Source of the DNA: Helicoverpa zea
Lineage: Eukaryota; Arthropoda; Insecta; Lepidoptera; Noctuidae
Direction of reading: 5' to 3'
Assembly: GCF_022581195.2 (NCBI RefSeq)
Contig: NC_061470.1
Coordinates: 7,564,001 to 7,628,000, forward strand
DNA length: 64,000 nucleotides
Part shown: positions 60,650 through 64,000 of the stretch, one piece after another
How the letters are laid out: the number at the start of each line of letters is the position of its first letter
How positions within the stretch are numbered: position 1 is the first letter of the stretch
The notes under the pieces: generated by a model
Databases searched by the model: none
Told to the model about the DNA's origin: nothing
What the model saw: the letters and a program-made list of their open reading frames with translations, nothing else
Translations under genes and position numbers: made by a program

Positions 60650-61193
60650 CTGTGCTAAACTATTGCTAACTATGGATGAAAACTACTTGGGCTATTGTGA
60701 TGGGATGCTAGTGGACTAGGAATGGGGAAACTACGGGAACTACGGCACCTGCCGATAACAATGTAATAAATACACGTAAAAATGGCAGGTGGAGACTTGC
60801 CAACTCACTTACTGGGCTCCCGGGAATCAGTCACTGAATAGCAACAAGAGGGCAACAGGAACATGAGCGGCTGAAGGGTGAGGATACCTCGGCGGACTTT
60901 AAACGCAGATCACGCGCTCCCTGTGGGTTCAGCATCACCGGCCCACTCGCCACTTACCACGAGGCACCTACCCTCCGAGAGGGCTGCTCTAGCGACTCCA
61001 CTCTGACCGGCCGATGAAGGCAAGCCAAGAGGCGGGAGACCTATCCCCCGTCATGCTTCACTCCGGCAGGCCGGAGATGGGGGACAGTATACTCTCCCTG
61101 GAGCACTCGGATATATAGCCCCGCGGGGTCGCTACTCCCCGTCATCCGCCTCAGATGCCCTGCGGGGCTCAGTTTTATTATTATTGTTATTCA
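60650..61193 (+). mobile_element. GC-rich LINE 3' region ending in (TTA)n
   Basis: A non-coding GC-rich stretch includes ACCTCGGCGGACTTTAAACG, CACCGGCCCACTCGCC, GAGACCTATCCCCCGTCATG, GGAGATGGGGGACAGTATAC, CCTGGAGCACTCGGATATAT and GCCCCGCGGGGTCGCTACTC, ending GATGCCCTGCGGGGCTCAG and a TTATTATTATT run. I recognise this as a widespread lepidopteran retroelement 3' end. The paired CCCCGCGGGG / CCCTGCGGGG words can fold. The coding part is absent. Confidence 0.65.
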
Positions 61194-64000
61194 GATGAAA
61201 ATTTAAAAGAAGCCATCCAAGTTACAATAGTATATACACATGTGCCTTTGAGAAAAATTCGTGTTCTATAGTATTGATGACTTAGCAAAAATTCTAGACC
61301 TAAAATGTAGGTGTAACCAAAAATTACGATGTTATTACCACCAATTTCGAAACAAAACAGCATCGAAAATTTTAATTTAAAAACAACTGTTCCGTGGCAT
61401 AATAAATACACGTTATCTATCCCATAGTTTTTATTATAAATTGGAATAATCGTATCGATTGAACGAAAAAGGCAATAATGCCTGGGCTATAATAACATAA
61501 TATGAGCAATTTGAACGATTAACATCGACCGGAAGTCGTTCGCAGGAAGCGGTGTGGGCGGCGCAGGCGCATCTTATGAAAAAACCCGGTTTTTCGGACC
61601 TTCATCGTTTAGTGTTTATTCCTGGCTTTGTTTGTGGTTAAATGTGGTGTGTTTTAATAATAAGGTGTGTATTAACATGTGTTTTGATTATATTTAAATT
61701 CAATTTTCAAGTGAGGACCCACATTTGAGATTTGACTCGACTGAAGCCTCATTGAGCATTTATCATACTTCCTTCGTTGTCATTATTTGGTCAATTTTTT
61801 TTAGTAAGTAAATATGTAAATTCTTCGTTGTATAGCTATATTCGAAGTCCTCATTATAAGTAGGTTTGCATATAAGTCAATATTATTTTGTACCAACTAG
61901 GTGTACCTAATTATAAAGGTCCCTTAAGTTTTATTTAATAGTTCCTTTAATTATAATTTTATTATTTACTGTTAATTATGATGCAGTGAGATCGTATCTT
62001 TAATGAAAACGGCTAATTACTTGTACCGATTTGTACATCTTTAATTGAAAAATATTTTTCTATTGAAAAACAAAGAACAATACCTACGAGTTTCAAGCAA
62101 GCCTCAAGTTGGTTCTATCGGAAGGGATAGACACATCTTGACAAACCTTCGTACCGATTCTTAATTCCCGTTTGCCCTAATCAAAACTCACAGCGCTGTC
62201 ATAAATATGAACGAGTCAATAGGTACCTGCCTACTTACAGTAAGTAAAAGAAAAAAGGAAAACATTCAAGATTTTCTTACTGTAATCAATTAATTAATCA
62301 CGGAAGCTAAAAAATGAGTGTGCATTTCGAGTGCGTGACAAAAACATGAACAATACACTTGCGTGCATAATCGCGGGACAGAGCACGTGGTGTGTTACAC
62401 TGGCGGCCAATTTAACGATACATTAATTCACGAAAGAATGAACAAACGACGAAGTATTAACACATGAGTACACATACACTGATAAACATGATACGCTGGA
62501 CGTGCGTAGAATCCAAAAGTTTTTTTTTCATGTACCTACATCACATGTTTCACGCAATTTATTTTTCTTATCGACCAAAATTATATAATACTGTCATGTC
62601 TTGCACTACTTATGGTCAAATTAATGAAGACACATACAATTTTAAGTAAAATTGCACTTGTTATCAGTTTATTAATTTATAATACATCAGTTTATGACTA
62701 AAGGGGATTGTCAACTTCAAAAAGAAGGGAGGAAAAAATTACAAATTGTTTTCTACCGATTCTCGAGCAGTCACACAAGTTAATCCACGATTAACATTGC
62801 TAATCTCACAAAGCAAAAATGTTACCTACCATTTACCTACAAGCATTACAAACGTGTTCTATAAGTCTATAGTCTATAACTTCGCCGCTTCGTTTCCCAC
62901 AGTAACCGAGAAAATGCATTCATTTTGTGCTATCCATGTCCAATTTTATCCAATTTTTAATGGAGCTACCGCAGCCGAGCGGCCAATATCGCAAATTATA
63001 GTGTTCACAGATTACGTCGGGAGTTACCTACGTGACGGGCGGTACTTTCGAGTGGCCGCGAGTGTATCTGCACACTGGGTGAGTATGTCTGGCCTGTAGT
63101 GTACGCTTCCGCGTAGATATGAGAAAATGTAGAAAATATTTTTTCTTATTATACGTGGTTGATTTTCGCTGATGCAGTTGAATTGTGGCTTGTAAGTTAT
63201 GCTCGTTATGTTGTTTTGATGAGGTATTTTTGCGTAACAGTTTATTAAAGAAGAAATTAAACTCCCATGGGAGATGGGCGTTAACGTCCACAGAATATGT
63301 TCTGACGGGTACTTAAGGACTTCAAATTGTTGTTGTTGTTCTTTTTGTTTCTTTGGTGCTGTAGGTAGTCTGGTTCTTTTTACAGTTTATCTGTCAATTT
63401 TTCATGGAACACATGAAGGCAACCCTTGGTATCCTTACAATTCATTCAGATGAAAACCTCAATCAGATAATCATTTTGAATTATTCAAAGTCTCACCTCC
63501 AAAACTAAAACTAGTTAACATCCCCTATCCCTAGCCTACAAAAATCATCCAGACACTTTCATCTTTCAAGAACAACAACACAACACACCATCCCCACTCT
63601 AGTATATCTAAGATGCACTCAAGCGCAGCTCGTAGCAGAGTGCACGTGTCTCAGCATTACGCGACCCAGCGGCTTGATCGCCCGCCGCTAATGTACTAAC
63701 ACGTGAAATTGATGTAAAAACGAGGGTAGATTGGCATGCGTTTTATTGTAGTTTAGTATATCTAGAGTTTGGATATTTTTGGTATGGATTGATTTGATTT
63801 GTTATTGAAATTGTTGTTGTCTAAAATGCACTTGGAGGTCCCACTTTAATTTCACAGTTGTAAAATGATTGCTCTTGAATTACCGGTGAGCAATCTTACT
63901 AGATGATACCTAAAGCCAGAATTTGCAAATTTTATGATGAACGCACTTAACTTGTTGACTGCATTTGAGCATGACGGTCAAGGCTGGGATATTGCCACTC
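61194..64000. other. Intergenic, no gene recognised
   Basis: AT-rich with candidate regulatory patches at 61517-61600 (see separate entry), 62316-62440 and 63600-63710. The last includes TGCACTC...GAGTGCA, a short inverted pair, and CACGTG. Short open frames overlap on both strands with no recognisable domains. Confidence 0.4.
61517..61605. promoter_or_regulatory. Candidate promoter with ETS- and NRF1-like sites
   Basis: GACCGGAAGTCG fits an ETS core (CCGGAAGT), and GGCGGCGCAGGCGCATC resembles the NRF1/ewg site (GCGCAxGCGC). They lie 32 bp apart, a pairing common in insect housekeeping-type promoters. A similar GCGGCGCAGGCGCAATC occurs near 139-155 at the left edge of the window. No linked coding exon is visible. 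Confidence 0.35.

Overview
The window is nuclear DNA of an insect, almost certainly a moth or butterfly. It is AT-rich, with frequent AGGTA/TAGGTAC words. It carries repeat types I recognise from Lepidoptera: a tRNA-headed SINE ending in a 'cagcagtggga' tail, a 'ttccgtac...ggccggttttt' repeat, and LINE tails made of TTTGAT- or TTTCA-type microsatellites. I see no bacterial or viral genes. The species cannot be named from the sequence alone.

One host gene is clearly supported: the 3' half of a LIM-homeobox gene of the Lim1 (Lhx1/Lhx5) group on the + strand. Four coding exons are visible (9389-9546, 9909-10127, 27249-27507, 28206-28348) with consistent splice phases. They encode an acidic linker, the complete homeodomain and a Gly/Pro/Phe-rich C-terminus ending in -VW. 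The homeodomain is interrupted by a 17.1-kb intron just before the WFQN motif. I find no LIM-domain exons in the first 9.4 kb, so the start of the gene lies to the left of this window and bases 1-9388 are read as intron.

The introns hold an internally deleted DNA transposon with part of a last coding exon (328-1287), a LINE relic (5487-6004), and a 965-bp deletion derivative carrying a THAP exon and a facing YqaJ-type exon (13114-14078). They also hold two lepidopteran dispersed repeats and several CpG-rich stretches that may be regulatory.

From about 29.3 kb to the end I find no convincing host protein gene. This flank contains: a SINE with 12-bp target-site duplications (30328-30619); a hairpin MITE (36521-36634); a four-copy tandem array with a strongly conserved GC-rich core (about 40.7-42.2 kb); two identical 223-bp MITEs in opposite orientation (47199-47421 and 53660-53882); a 1,729-bp element with 492-bp inverted arms and an 8-bp target duplication (51016-52744); a nest in which a MITE sits in a LINE that sits in a 120-bp tandem repeat (53.5-55.5 kb); and a cluster of retroelement 3' ends (58.5-61.2 kb). 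CGATA-, CTCF- and ETS-like sites at 50.1-50.6, 37.66, 52.0 and 61.5 kb are candidate regulatory or boundary sequences.

The least explained features are the conserved GC-rich tandem array 12 kb downstream of Lim1 and the near-perfect long-inverted-repeat element.
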